Shown here: positions 49,771 through 59,171 of the stretch, piece after piece
How the letters are laid out: each line of letters opens with the position of its first letter
Numbering within the stretch: the first letter of the stretch is position 1
Origin: Actinomycetes bacterium
Lineage (GTDB): Bacteria > Actinomycetota > Acidimicrobiia > Spongiisociales > JAHEDJ01
NCBI GenBank assembly: GCA_024641245.1
Contig: JAHEDK010000015.1
Span: forward strand, 1-61,885
Length of the DNA stretch: 61,885 nt
Direction of reading: 5' to 3'
Made by a program: the position numbers and the translations under genes
Notes under the pieces: model-generated
What the model saw: only the letters and a program-made list of their open reading frames with translations
Database searches by the model: none
What the model was told of the DNA's origin: nothing

Positions 49771-50801
49771 TTCTGCAGACCTCCGATTTCGGGAACTTCC
49801 TGCCAGTGCCAGCAAGCGACTGAGTGCCCCTCGCCGACCGTGGTAAGTGGTGGGTCTTCATCGATGCACTGCTGAGTCGCGAACGGGCACCTCGGGTGGA
49901 ACCGGCAGCCGCTCGGCGGTTCGATCAGGTTGGGCGGTTCCCCTTCGAGGGGCGCCAGCTTCCTGCGCGGCCCGGTGATCGACGGGGTGGACTTGAGAAG
50001 GAGATAAGAGTAGGGGTGCTTCGGCCGGTGAAACACCTCGATCGTGGAACCCAACTCGACGAGTTTCCCTGCATACATGACCCCCATGCGCTCGGTTACC
50101 TCGGCGATGACGGCGATGTCGTGGGAGATGTAGATGATGCTCATCCCGAGTTCCTTCTGGATCTTCTTGAGCTCGCGCAGAATCTGATCCTGAACTATCA
50201 CATCGAGCGCCGTCGTCGGCTCGTCAGCGATGATCACCTTCGGGTTGCACGACAAGGCCATAGCAATGACGGCCCGCTGTCGCATCCCACCCGAGAACTC
50301 GTGCGGATAGCGCTCCATGGTCGCAGGATTGAGACCGACCAACTCGAACAGAGCTGCAATGCGCTCAGTTTCTTCTTGGTAGGTCAGGGTCTCCGGCCAG
50401 TGCAGACGCAAGGCTTCCCTGATCTGATCACCGATGCGATAGACGGGGTTCCACGAGTTCATCGCTCCCTGGAACACCATCGAAATGTCGCGCCAGCGCC
50501 GCCGCCGCATCTGCTCCTCATCCAGTCCGATGAGGCTCTCACCGTCCAGGCGAACATCGCCGGATTTGACGACCGAGTTGTCCGGCAAGAGACGAAGCAA
50601 GGTCAGGGCGATCGAGGTCTTGCCACAGCCCGACTCGCCGACCAGTCCAATTGCCTCGCCGTTATTGAGAGTGAAGGTCACATCTTCGACTGCCGAGACG
50701 TCCCCCTCTTTGGTCCCGTAGTGCATCACAAGGTTCTGGACTTCGAGGAGCGGCGTACCCGCCTTGCCTCCTCTTGATTCGATTTCGAGGGTCTGTGCCA
50801 T
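49767..50801 (-). CDS. oppD: oligopeptide ABC transporter ATP-binding protein, OppD/DppD-type
   Basis: 344 aa from the ATG at 50801. A longer frame runs into the permease gene. GESGCGKTS (Walker A), FSGGMRQRAVIAMAL (signature) and VIIADEPTTALD (Walker B) are present, with the C-terminal CRFHPRCPFATQQC cluster. It is the partner ATPase of the OppF-like protein. The 8-nt gap to the OppC-like gene and 4-nt overlap downstream show one operon. Confidence 0.93.
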   Translation of the reverse strand: MAQTLEIESRGGKAGTPLLEVQNLVMHYGTKEGDVSAVEDVTFTLNNGEAIGLVGESGCGKTSIALTLLRLLPDNSVVKSGDVRLDGESLIGLDEEQMRRRRWRDISMVFQGAMNSWNPVYRIGDQIREALRLHWPETLTYQEETERIAALFELVGLNPATMERYPHEFSGGMRQRAVIAMALSCNPKVIIADEPTTALDVIVQDQILRELKKIQKELGMSIIYISHDIAVIAEVTERMGVMYAGKLVELGSTIEVFHRPKHPYSYLLLKSTPSITGPRRKLAPLEGEPPNLIEPPSGCRFHPRCPFATQQCIDEDPPLTTVGEGHSVACWHWQEVPEIGGLQK

Positions 50802-50809
50802 GGCTTCCT

Positions 50810-51946
50810 TTAGCGCTTCCGGAGGCGGGGGTTGACGACTTCGTCCATTGCTCGTCCGACCAGAAAGAACCCGGCCGAGAACAAGGTGATAGCGAGGCCT
50901 GCTGGGAACATCAACCACCACACATCGAAGCCCTCGAGGGTGTAACCCTGGGTGTGGGCGATATTGATCATGATGCCCCACGACTGCTGGATGTTCAGCA
51001 GGCCGAGGAACGAAAGCGCTGCCTCTGTGAAGATTGCCCCCGTCACCGCGAACATCATGTAGAGGAAACTCAACGGCAACACATTTGGAATGATGTGCCG
51101 GGTGATGATGCGCCAGTGGCCGCCCCCGGCGATCCGGGCTGCGTCGATGAACGGTTTCACCTTCACGCTCAACGCCTGTGATTTGAGGATGATTGCAGTC
51201 CCGCCGAGGCCCGAGAGGATGCCGATCAGGATTCCCAGCATGGTCAACTCGACATTCCAGAAACCACTCACCACGATCAACAGCGGGAGCAGCGGAATGA
51301 GAATGACGAGGTCGGCTAGTCGCATCAACAGCGTGTCGATCACGCCGCCGAAATACGCCGAGATCGTCCCGACGAGTGTTGCAAGTGCCACCGAAGAAAT
51401 CGCGGCGATGGCTCCGAGTAGGAAGGCTGCCCGTGCCCCAAAAAGCAGTTGTGAGAACACATCACCACCGAACGGATCGGTACCAAGGATGTGAGGATGC
51501 TTCACGCCGGAGAACACCGGCGGAGCGGGATTCGCCAGAGGCGACTCAATGGTGTCCCCGATCTCGGGGATATTCACCCCGGTTCCAAGGAACATCGCTT
51601 CGATCTGGCTGATCTCTGTCAACGGGTCGGTAACTTCCTCTACGATCGTCTTCGTGACGATGATCGAATCGGCGCCTGCGCGGATGTCGTAGACGTTCTT
51701 CCCGCCTTCGAGATGATTCGACCAGATCGTTGCCATAAGGATCGGGTGGGCGAGTGCCATGAGCCCGAACAGTGCGATGATGGCCAGCCCCACGACCCCC
51801 ATCTTGTTGTCGTTGAAGAGGGCCCAGTTCCTCCTAAATGACCTCCAACCGAGGCGCAACCGAACACGCCACAGCGGTTCCTCGACAACGCGTTGGGGAT
51901 CGAAGTTCTCGAGTTCGCCGGTCGGCGGTGTGAGAGTGTCTGCCAT
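50810..51946 (-). CDS. oppC: oligopeptide ABC transporter permease, OppC/DppC-type
   Basis: 378 aa with six TM helices. The N-terminal ~30 residues are cytoplasmic, and OppC_N is followed by a long extracytoplasmic loop (~residues 75-155). The coupling loop is DAARIAGGGHWRIITRHIIP. HILGTDPFGGDVFSQLLFGAR is cut here at FSQ, a family hallmark. Forms the translocation pore with OppB. Substrate (peptide, nickel or other) is not readable. Confidence 0.93.
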   Translation of the reverse strand: MADTLTPPTGELENFDPQRVVEEPLWRVRLRLGWRSFRRNWALFNDNKMGVVGLAIIALFGLMALAHPILMATIWSNHLEGGKNVYDIRAGADSIIVTKTIVEEVTDPLTEISQIEAMFLGTGVNIPEIGDTIESPLANPAPPVFSGVKHPHILGTDPFGGDVFSQLLFGARAAFLLGAIAAISSVALATLVGTISAYFGGVIDTLLMRLADLVILIPLLPLLIVVSGFWNVELTMLGILIGILSGLGGTAIILKSQALSVKVKPFIDAARIAGGGHWRIITRHIIPNVLPLSFLYMMFAVTGAIFTEAALSFLGLLNIQQSWGIMINIAHTQGYTLEGFDVWWLMFPAGLAITLFSAGFFLVGRAMDEVVNPRLRKR

Positions 51947-51955
51947 GGTCCCCTC

Positions 51956-53119
51956 CTAGCCCTGCACCCGGATCCGCGGATCCAGAAATGCGTAGGTGAT
52001 GTCGGCAACCAGGTGGGCGAGGAGAGACAGCACTCCGATGAGCGCCAGTGCCCCCATGGCCACGGGAATGTCCTCGGCCGTGATCGCACCGAGCAAGGCC
52101 CGTCCGAGACCCGGCCACGAGAAAATCTGCTCGGTGATAACGCCGCCTGCGATTACGACGGCAAGCTGCAGTACCAGCGACGTCGTTACAGGAAGCATTG
52201 CGTTGCGGGCCGCGTGTCGATCACGGATTGTCGATTCCGGGACGCCTTTGGCCCGGGCGGTGAGGATGTAGTCCTCGCGCAGGGTCTCCAGCATCGAACT
52301 GCGCGTGAGCAGCGTTGTGCCGGCGAAGTTGACCAGGGTGAGCGTCAGGACCGGAACAACGGTATGCCACAGGATGTCCATCGCATAGGTCCGACGACTA
52401 TTGAATGCCCAGAACACGGTTGCCACTGCAATCAGCGACCACAATGCAATCCGATGGAGATTCTGTCGCGACCGCGGGTCGTCGGTACTCCGATCAATCA
52501 CGAGTCTCAGGATCCCGTAAACGAGAGTGACGGCCGCGATTGAGGTGAGCATGAGAATGAAGACGCTGTCCGCGCTGAATGGACTGCCTATCCACGTCTC
52601 CACCGTTATGAACTTTCCGATGGGGAACCACCCCAGCTGAGATGCGAAGAACCACAACATCAAGATGGCAAACCACGGGTAGAAGACCGTCCAGAAGAAT
52701 ATCGAGGTGACCATGACCGACTTCTCGACCACAGTTCCGCGCCGCCATGCGACGAGCTTGCCGGTGTAGAAACCGAGCCAGAACGACAGCACGGTTGCCG
52801 TCAGAAACAAGAACACCGTTCGAGGGAGCGCAGTGAAGAGGATGTCGGCGACTTCCCGCGGGTAACTCGACCAGCTGACGCCCATGTCCATACCGAACGA
52901 GTAGTTCCAGAGGTGGTGCCCGAGCTGCACGATCTTGGGCTGATCCAGTCCGAGCTGTCGGACCATGATCACTTTGGCTTCCGGCGGGATATTGGGGTTG
53001 CCTACGAACTGCTGGCTGATGTCGCCCGGCTGAAGATCCAGCAGGAGAAAGAGCAAAGCCAGGAACACGTAGAACAGTATGAATATCTGGCCGAAACGCT
53101 TGGCTATGTATTTCACCAT
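51956..53119 (-). CDS. oppB: oligopeptide ABC transporter permease, OppB/DppB-type
   Basis: 387 aa, six TM helices. The start YIAKRFGQIFILFYVFLALL and the loop ending DYILTARAKGVPESTIRDRH are typical of OppB, the latter being the ATPase-coupling loop. A long insertion between TM helices (~residues 185-240, including RSTDDPRSRQNLHR) makes it longer than the usual ~310-330 aa. Follows the binding-protein gene after a strong hairpin. Confidence 0.92.
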   Translation of the reverse strand: MVKYIAKRFGQIFILFYVFLALLFLLLDLQPGDISQQFVGNPNIPPEAKVIMVRQLGLDQPKIVQLGHHLWNYSFGMDMGVSWSSYPREVADILFTALPRTVFLFLTATVLSFWLGFYTGKLVAWRRGTVVEKSVMVTSIFFWTVFYPWFAILMLWFFASQLGWFPIGKFITVETWIGSPFSADSVFILMLTSIAAVTLVYGILRLVIDRSTDDPRSRQNLHRIALWSLIAVATVFWAFNSRRTYAMDILWHTVVPVLTLTLVNFAGTTLLTRSSMLETLREDYILTARAKGVPESTIRDRHAARNAMLPVTTSLVLQLAVVIAGGVITEQIFSWPGLGRALLGAITAEDIPVAMGALALIGVLSLLAHLVADITYAFLDPRIRVQG

Positions 53120-53193
53120 CGCGGTCGAGTCGCTCCCTTCCGGCCGGCCCGCGAACTATGAAATGCCAAGGGCGAGATCCGGAGAATAGTGGT

Positions 53194-53225
53194 GTTGGGA
53201 GGGGGCCTCGAGGCCCCCTCCCAAC
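53194..53225 (-). terminator. intra-operon hairpin between peptide-binding protein and permease genes
   Basis: GTTGGGAGGGGGCCT and AGGCCCCCTCCCAAC form a perfect 15-bp stem with a tiny loop, 19 nt after the binding-protein stop. The placement matches the hairpin in the sugar operon at 14422-14457. Confidence 0.75.
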
Positions 53226-53244
53226 TGCGTTCTACGAAGTGGTA

Positions 53245-55242
53245 CTACTTCTGAACGATGCTGGTGAACCCATTCCCAAACTGCAGACCGGAAAGGGTCT
53301 GAATGAACGGGAAGGTCAGATCGCTGCTGAAGAACTCCGTGATCGGCGTATCGAAGAGAACCACGTACGGGAGCTCGTCGGCGAGGATCGCCTCAGCTTC
53401 CCACATCTTCTGGTAAGCATCTTCGATGGTTTCCGCCGCCAGGATGGCGTCGGAAGCAGCATCGAACTCGGCGTTGACGAAGCCGGTCGAGTTGTTTCCG
53501 TCGTTGTCCTCGGCAAGGTAACGGCTGTGCCAGAACGACTCGTGGAACGTCGGCAGGGCCGGGTTCCCAAGGCTCCAGCCCAGGATGTACATGTCGAACG
53601 TGATCTCCTCACCAACGCCCGGCCAGATCTTCGCCACGATCGTGTTGAAGTCGGTGGGGTTGGCCTTGGCAGGCACGCCCAACTGCTCGAGCCAGCCCTC
53701 GATCCACAGCGAAGCCGTGGCACGAAGCGGATCGTAGCTTGCCGGAGGTGCGAGGATTTCCTGTTCCGGAACCTTCACGCCGGCTGGGTCGATCATGCCG
53801 GAACCGGGGATGATCTCCCCTTGGTCGGCATCGAACGTGGGCTCAACCTCCCACGTGAATCCGTCGGCTTTCAGGAGTTCCATCGCAGCGTTGAGACGCT
53901 CCTCGGAAGACAGGCCCACATACTTGGCCTTGATCCCGTCGGCGAACTCGGTGTTGAACCACAGCGTGTTGCCCTCAGGAACCATCACATACATCGGGAA
54001 GGCCACACCCTGCAAAACGTTCTGGGTGAGGAATTCCTTGTCGATCATGTAGGCGACGGCTTGGCGGTAGCTCTTGTACGAACCAGGAGACTTCCGCAAG
54101 TTGAAGGCGAGGTAGCGCATACCGTTGGTCGGGTTGACCGCAACCGAGAGGTTGCCGGCCTCGAGACCCTGACCACGCAGACCAGGCGAAACGCCGAGCG
54201 GGTTGATCCAGTAGTCGATCTCACCGTTGATCAGCGCCAGCATGGCGGCCGATTGGTCCGTGTACACCGAGTAGGTGACCTGGGTGGCGTACGGTCCGTC
54301 CGTGTAGGACGTCACGATGTTGCCGGTACCTTCTCCGTAGAACTTCTCGCCGTCGATCTCGACCGTTCCGTCGTCATAGACGGTGGTCTGCTGACCCTTG
54401 AACGAGTAGTCCGGGTTCGCTGCATTGACGACGAAGGCGCCCTCTTCCCAGCTGTCGAACATGACGCCACCGATGGATGGGTCGCCGGAGCCGTCTGCCC
54501 CGTAGATCACTGCGGCAGGATCTTCGGTGCCGAGTGCTTCAGTAACGACATCGCCCCAGTAGGCCTTCGACATGATGGTGTTGACGCCGACGTTGTGCGG
54601 CCAGGTACCGAGACCAGGCTTCGTGTCGAACGTCAGCTTGACCGTGTAGTCATCGAGTGCCTCGAGCGCGGTCAGACGCGGCGAGGATTCCTCGCTGTAC
54701 GGGTAGGCCGAAAGCCACGTGCCACCCAATGCGGCGTCACGCGCGGTTTCGTACGTGAAGACGACATCGGCTGCTGTGAACTCGTTGCCATCGGACCACA
54801 TGACGCCCTGCTGGAGAGGTTGCGTGACCGTCCAGAGATCGCCTTCCGCAACCGGCTCGACCGGTAGGCCTTCTGCGAGATCCGGAACGACCGCCAGCGA
54901 CGGCAAGTCGATCGCGAACAGGCCCTTCTTTGCTGGCCCCAAGACGTAGGCGTTGTAGACCGTAGAGTCGCCTCCGCCGTAGTACGTCCAGTAGTTGGTC
55001 GTCGTTAGATCAGACGTCATACCGAGGCGATATGTAAACGCTTCCCCGGTCGGCGGGGTCGTCGTATCGGTCGGTGTTGTAGCGGCTGTTGTATCCGTAG
55101 ACCCCGTGCCATCAACCGTTGTATCGGTTGTTCCTGCACTGGTGGTATCGGTGGTGTCGCTTCCGCAGGCGGCCGCGATCATCGCAAAGGTTGCGAGGAT
55201 CGCGATCAAACGCCAGAGGCGACGGTTCGATGAGTTACTCAC
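53245..55242 (-). CDS. oppA: oligopeptide ABC transporter substrate-binding lipoprotein
   Basis: 665 aa from GTG 55242 with GGAGGAG 8 nt upstream. A longer frame to 55347 crosses the promoter. The lipobox IAAACGSD is followed by a Thr/Asp-rich linker to residue ~65. The SBP_bac_5 core follows: LTVTQ-like strand WTVTQPLQQGVMWSDGNEF (hydrophobic-aromatic peptide site), AADVVFTYE, and YLAFNLRKSP. It captures peptides or similar ligands for OppBCDF. First gene of the operon. Thr-rich linkers recur in other lipoproteins of this window. Confidence 0.94.
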   Translation of the reverse strand: MSNSSNRRLWRLIAILATFAMIAAACGSDTTDTTSAGTTDTTVDGTGSTDTTAATTPTDTTTPPTGEAFTYRLGMTSDLTTTNYWTYYGGGDSTVYNAYVLGPAKKGLFAIDLPSLAVVPDLAEGLPVEPVAEGDLWTVTQPLQQGVMWSDGNEFTAADVVFTYETARDAALGGTWLSAYPYSEESSPRLTALEALDDYTVKLTFDTKPGLGTWPHNVGVNTIMSKAYWGDVVTEALGTEDPAAVIYGADGSGDPSIGGVMFDSWEEGAFVVNAANPDYSFKGQQTTVYDDGTVEIDGEKFYGEGTGNIVTSYTDGPYATQVTYSVYTDQSAAMLALINGEIDYWINPLGVSPGLRGQGLEAGNLSVAVNPTNGMRYLAFNLRKSPGSYKSYRQAVAYMIDKEFLTQNVLQGVAFPMYVMVPEGNTLWFNTEFADGIKAKYVGLSSEERLNAAMELLKADGFTWEVEPTFDADQGEIIPGSGMIDPAGVKVPEQEILAPPASYDPLRATASLWIEGWLEQLGVPAKANPTDFNTIVAKIWPGVGEEITFDMYILGWSLGNPALPTFHESFWHSRYLAEDNDGNNSTGFVNAEFDAASDAILAAETIEDAYQKMWEAEAILADELPYVVLFDTPITEFFSSDLTFPFIQTLSGLQFGNGFTSIVQK

Positions 55243-55315
55243 CGGTTTTCTCCTCCACTGTTGACTTAGCGAGACGCGCAACCTCGATATGGTTCCCGCG
55301 CAACGCGGAGGGAAC

Positions 55316-55343
55316 TCTATACGTTGGCGGAGAGGAATCGCAA
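55316..55343 (-). promoter_or_regulatory. promoter of the opp operon
   Basis: On the minus strand, -35 TTGCGA (55338-55343), a 16-nt spacer and -10 TATAGA (55316-55321). The leader of about 65 nt contains an imperfect inverted repeat (GGTTCCCGCG ... CGCGGAGGGAAC, 55290-55315) right at the start site, a possible operator. Confidence 0.5.
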
Positions 55344-55639
55344 CCACCGATGGCAGGGTCTGGAAGCCGGTTGCTTCGTACGGATTCCGCGAGCACTACT
55401 TGTGGGAGGAACGCGCAGAAACCGCTCGCGGAATTGTGGCGGCGCGGCTCCTCCGGGTATCCCCGACCACCGTCCCCTATCGTCGATCAGTGGCTCGTGT
55501 CCGGGTCGCACTCTGCGCAGATTGGTGCGCAGCTCAGATGCAGTTCCGCGTTTGTCGACGGATTCGGGCACACCCTGATCGAGGCTGTGCCTTCGACCTC
55601 CGGTACCATCTCCTTCATGGGCACGAACGGCCGGATGGT
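55344..55639. other. intergenic region before the SBP/VWA cluster
   Basis: About 300 nt between divergent operons. An open frame on the plus strand runs through it to 56578, but it lacks coding character before 55640. No convincing promoter for the plus-strand operon was found. Confidence 0.5.
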
Positions 55640-56578
55640 ATGAAGAGTTGGCGATCAGCACTCATTGCAGGCGTGGTCGGCGCGCTCGTCCTGCTGGCGG
55701 GCTATCTGATCGATAGACCGCCGGGACAGGACGGGTCTCCGTCGACGGTCCAGGAGGCAGCGGACGGCGCAGTGCTCGTCTGCGCGGCGGCGCTCAGGCC
55801 GGCTTGTGACGCACTGGCCTCTGAGCTCGGCACGACCGCCGGGACCTACCGGCCGGGGACCGAGCCGGGAAGTGCAACCGTCGTGATCGCTCCTGCCGCC
55901 GATCTCTTTTCAGGTCTGGAGGTCGGTGACGCCGTCGCACGCTCCCCTATTGCCATCGCTGTGTGGCAGGACCGGGCTGGAGTCCTGAGCGCTCACTGCG
56001 GCGGGTCGATCACCCTCGCCTGCCTCTCGGCGGCGTACGGTGAGGCATGGGAGGATCTTGGCGGCTTGCAGAGTTGGGGCGGGTTCAAGCTGGGGCTGGC
56101 AGACCCCACCTCCTCCGAGGCCGGCCTGGCAGCCTGGCGGGCCGTCGCCGGCTCCGGCGTCTCTCCTGGACTCAATACAGGACTTCGTCTGACGGCGGAC
56201 GATGACGCGAGCCTGATGTCCGATGTCCTCCTCTTTGGTACGGCCCGAGCCGACGTTGTCGTTACGACCGAAGTGGCTATCGCCGGCCAGTTGGCCAACG
56301 CCCCGGGCCGGGGTGGCCGACTCGTGGTGTCGTATCCCGACCCGGCTCCCTGGGTGGAATACGTAGTCGGGACCAGCGGCGGCAGGGGCACAGACAAACT
56401 AATCGAAGAACTGCTGAGCGACGAGGTGCAGTCCCGCCTCGGGGCCCTGGGTCTGCGGCCGGTACGAGGGGAGACCATCGGATTGGCCGATGGGTTGGGC
56501 GCGCCCGGGGTGGCGTTGCCGGCCTTGGATGAGCCGGGACGAGTCGCCCTGCTCGATTCGTGGAAGGCCCTACGATGA
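55640..56578 (+). CDS. membrane-anchored solute-binding-protein-like protein (cluster gene 1)
   Basis: 312 aa from the ATG at 55640. An N-terminal TM segment (ALIAGVVGALVLLAGYLI) is followed by an outside domain with a type II periplasmic-binding pattern: VLVCAAALRPACDALASELG, SWGGFKLGLADPTSSEAGLA and RLGALGLRPVRGE, reminiscent of molybdate/sulfate SBP_bac_11 proteins. Four cysteines near residues 55-125 may form disulfides. The ATG of gene 2's longer frame (56575) overlaps its stop. It has no ABC permease neighbours. The ligand is unknown. Confidence 0.82.
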   Translation: MKSWRSALIAGVVGALVLLAGYLIDRPPGQDGSPSTVQEAADGAVLVCAAALRPACDALASELGTTAGTYRPGTEPGSATVVIAPAADLFSGLEVGDAVARSPIAIAVWQDRAGVLSAHCGGSITLACLSAAYGEAWEDLGGLQSWGGFKLGLADPTSSEAGLAAWRAVAGSGVSPGLNTGLRLTADDDASLMSDVLLFGTARADVVVTTEVAIAGQLANAPGRGGRLVVSYPDPAPWVEYVVGTSGGRGTDKLIEELLSDEVQSRLGALGLRPVRGETIGLADGLGAPGVALPALDEPGRVALLDSWKALR

Positions 56579-56598
56579 AACCAATAAAGGGAGTACCC

Positions 56599-58377
56599 AT
56601 GAAACGTATCAGCGTCGTCCTCGTGTGGTGTTTGCTCGCAACAGGATGTGTGGGAGGGTCTGAGACCGACACATCCGGCGATGGTGAAACTCTCTCAGTA
56701 CCAGAGGGTTGCCGCGAGGTGCCGGCCGCCGTTTCGTCCGAGAAGGTGACGCTCCTGACTGATCTGGCTGCAGCCTATAACGACACCGATCCGAGTTTCG
56801 ATGGACAGTGTGTCGCCATCACCATCCACCGGGTGGCGTCGGGCCGGGCCGCCAAGCTGCTGGCAGAAGGTTGGCCGACCGACGGGTCTGCCAGCCCTCC
56901 GCCGGTGCTGTGGAGTCCCGCCTCCGCCGCCTGGGGCGCGTTGGTCAACTACCGCCTGGAGTTGGCAGGGCAGCCTCCCATCGCCAACGACTATCAGCGG
57001 ATCATGCTCACGCCCCTCGTGCTGGCGATGCCCAGACCGATGGCAGAAGCGCTGGGTTGGCCTGAAGCCGATATCGGTTGGTCCGACATCCTTGAACTGG
57101 CCCAGAGTCCGGAGGGCTGGGGAGCGTTCGGTCATCCTGAGTGGGGGCCGTTCCGGTTGGGTAAAACCAATCCCAATTTCTCCACGTCGGGCCTCTCCGC
57201 CACGATCGCCATCTATTACGCGGCGACCGGGAAGACGTCGGCACTCACCCTCGACGATGTGGGAAGTACTTCGGTGGGGGCGTTCGTGCGTGGCGTCGAG
57301 TCCGCCACCGTTCATTACGGCGACACCACCCTGACATTCCTCGAGAACATGTTGAAGGAGGACCTGGCCGGTCGTCCGCTGTCGTACGCCTCAGCGGCGG
57401 CAGTTGAGGAGGTCAGCATCATCGCCTACAACCGGGGTGATCCCGCCGACACCGGCGCCGACGATCTCACTCCTCCCAATGTTCCGCTGGTAGCCATCTA
57501 TCCGAAGGAAGGCACCGTCTTTTCGGATAACCCGGCCTTCGTACTTGATGCCGCATGGGTCGATGACATCTCCCGTCAGGCTGCGGAAGCGTTCCGATCG
57601 TTCGTCATCGACGATCCGGAGATCCAAGCCCGGGTCCTCGAGTTCGGGTTCCGCCCTGGTAATCCTGCCGTCGCGGTCGCCGATCCGATCTCCCCAGCCA
57701 ACGGCCTCAACCCGTCACAACCTGAGACCGAGTTGCAGGTGCCGGAACCGGAAGTACTGGCCGCCCTGGTCGACGGGTGGGAAACCTACCGCAAGACCGC
57801 CCGGGTGATCATGGTCATCGACGTGAGCGGCTCGATGGGCGACCTCGCCGGAGAGGGTTTCTCGAAGCTGGACCTGGTCAAACAGGCGGTGGCGGCCAGC
57901 CTCAATCAGTTCAAGTCCGAAGACGAAGTGGGATTGTGGATCTTCTCGACGAACCTCGACGGCGACGGTGACTATCTGGAACTGGTTCCGCCTGCTCCCC
58001 TTGCGCAGACGGAGGCCCAGATTCGCCGGTCGGTGGCGGGCTTGATCGCCGACGGTGGCACCGGCCTCTACGACAGCACCCGCGCTGCCGTGCAGGCGGT
58101 TCGAGAGGGATTCGATCAGACCAAGATCAACGCGGTCATCCTGCTCACGGACGGAAAGTGCGACGACAATCCACCCGGCTGTGAGCTCGACCCCCTGCTC
58201 GAGTATCTGGCGTCCTCGGAGCGCGACGTCGTGCGGGTGTTCCCGGTGGCCTACGGCGCCGATGCCAACCTCGCCGAGCTCCAGTCCATTGCGGATGCCA
58301 CCGCCGCCCGGCTCTACAAGGCGACCGACCCGCTCACCATCGAAGAGGTGTTCGAACAGGTCGTGTCGAACTTCTAA
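56599..58377 (+). CDS. lipoprotein fusing solute-binding domain and von Willebrand A domain (cluster gene 2)
   Basis: 592 aa from the ATG at 56599, preferred because AAAGGGAG lies just upstream and the signal peptide VLVWCLLATGCVGG, with its lipobox, starts there. Residues ~35-380 form a type II solute-binding domain. Residues ~400-592 form a VWA domain with an intact MIDAS (DVSGSMG, a Thr in GGTGLYDSTR, and LLTDGKCDD), plus a predicted disulfide in CDDNPPGC. VWA domains bind proteins in a metal-dependent way. The stop and the next start share one base (TAATG). A fused SBP-VWA outside the membrane suggests a sensor or adhesion/assembly protein. Confidence 0.88.
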   Translation: MKRISVVLVWCLLATGCVGGSETDTSGDGETLSVPEGCREVPAAVSSEKVTLLTDLAAAYNDTDPSFDGQCVAITIHRVASGRAAKLLAEGWPTDGSASPPPVLWSPASAAWGALVNYRLELAGQPPIANDYQRIMLTPLVLAMPRPMAEALGWPEADIGWSDILELAQSPEGWGAFGHPEWGPFRLGKTNPNFSTSGLSATIAIYYAATGKTSALTLDDVGSTSVGAFVRGVESATVHYGDTTLTFLENMLKEDLAGRPLSYASAAAVEEVSIIAYNRGDPADTGADDLTPPNVPLVAIYPKEGTVFSDNPAFVLDAAWVDDISRQAAEAFRSFVIDDPEIQARVLEFGFRPGNPAVAVADPISPANGLNPSQPETELQVPEPEVLAALVDGWETYRKTARVIMVIDVSGSMGDLAGEGFSKLDLVKQAVAASLNQFKSEDEVGLWIFSTNLDGDGDYLELVPPAPLAQTEAQIRRSVAGLIADGGTGLYDSTRAAVQAVREGFDQTKINAVILLTDGKCDDNPPGCELDPLLEYLASSERDVVRVFPVAYGADANLAELQSIADATAARLYKATDPLTIEEVFEQVVSNF

Positions 58378-59144
58378 TGGTCAGAAGGGCCATCCTCCGT
58401 TGGGATCCGCGGGTCCGTCGCAGCCGGCGGCTGCTCAAGGCGACAACATCACCGACGGGCTTGATCACCGGGGGCGCCGTGTCGGTTGCCGGCCTGGCGC
58501 TGGGGATCGGGGCACCCTGGTTGGTCGGCGCAGGGGTGGCCGCCTGGCTCACCTCTGTGGTACTGCACCTCCGCGACCCGAAACTGCTCGGCACCATGCT
58601 GGCCCCGGAGTTCGACCGCGACCTCTCCGCACTCGACGATCAGCACCTTCCCGCCATGGTCGCCGCGCTGAGCGCCCGCGATCGCTTTGAAGCAGCCGTC
58701 GCCGACATGCCCGACCACGAGGATTTCGCAGGCATGAAGGCGCGGGTGACGGAAGTGTTGCACAGGCTGTACGACTCGGTGGTGTGGACCCAGCGGGCCG
58801 ACGGTTTCCTCACCTCGGTCGATGAAGCGTCGCTCACCAGGCGTCTGCACGACCTTCCTCCGTCCTCGCCCCTCGCTAACGAGCTCGCCGAGCAGGCCGC
58901 CGAGATTGACGGAGTCCGGCAACGCCGCAAGGAAACGGCTGCGCGCATCACGGCCGGCATCACGGGGATCGAGACGCTCGCTCTCAAGATGGGCAGTCTC
59001 GCTCTCGGGGCGGCCGACAGCCCGATCGAGGCGATGCCGGCCGCCGAAGTGCGCGCCCTCCGGGAAGAGCTGGATGCATATGCAGGCGGCCTGGAGGAGA
59101 TTGAGCAGGACTTGCGGCGGGCCCTCCCCCCGACTCCCGCCTGA
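58377..59144 (+). CDS. 2-TM protein with cytoplasmic coiled coil (cluster gene 3)
   Basis: 255 aa. A basic N-terminus (RVRRSRRLLK) precedes two closely spaced TM helices at residues ~27-65 (LITGGAVSVAGLALGIG; WLVGAGVAAWLTSVVLHL). The remaining ~190 residues are helical and charged, with heptad-like stretches (ELAEQAAEIDGVRQRRKETA, LREELDAYAGGLEEIEQDL). This topology suits coupling an outside sensor to the cytoplasm. The start overlaps gene 2's stop by one base. Family not recognised; it shows no TelA or ATPase motif. Confidence 0.78.
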   Translation: MVRRAILRWDPRVRRSRRLLKATTSPTGLITGGAVSVAGLALGIGAPWLVGAGVAAWLTSVVLHLRDPKLLGTMLAPEFDRDLSALDDQHLPAMVAALSARDRFEAAVADMPDHEDFAGMKARVTEVLHRLYDSVVWTQRADGFLTSVDEASLTRRLHDLPPSSPLANELAEQAAEIDGVRQRRKETAARITAGITGIETLALKMGSLALGAADSPIEAMPAAEVRALREELDAYAGGLEEIEQDLRRALPPTPA

Positions 59145-59171
59145 CGCACAGGGCCTGTTCGCTGAAGGTGC

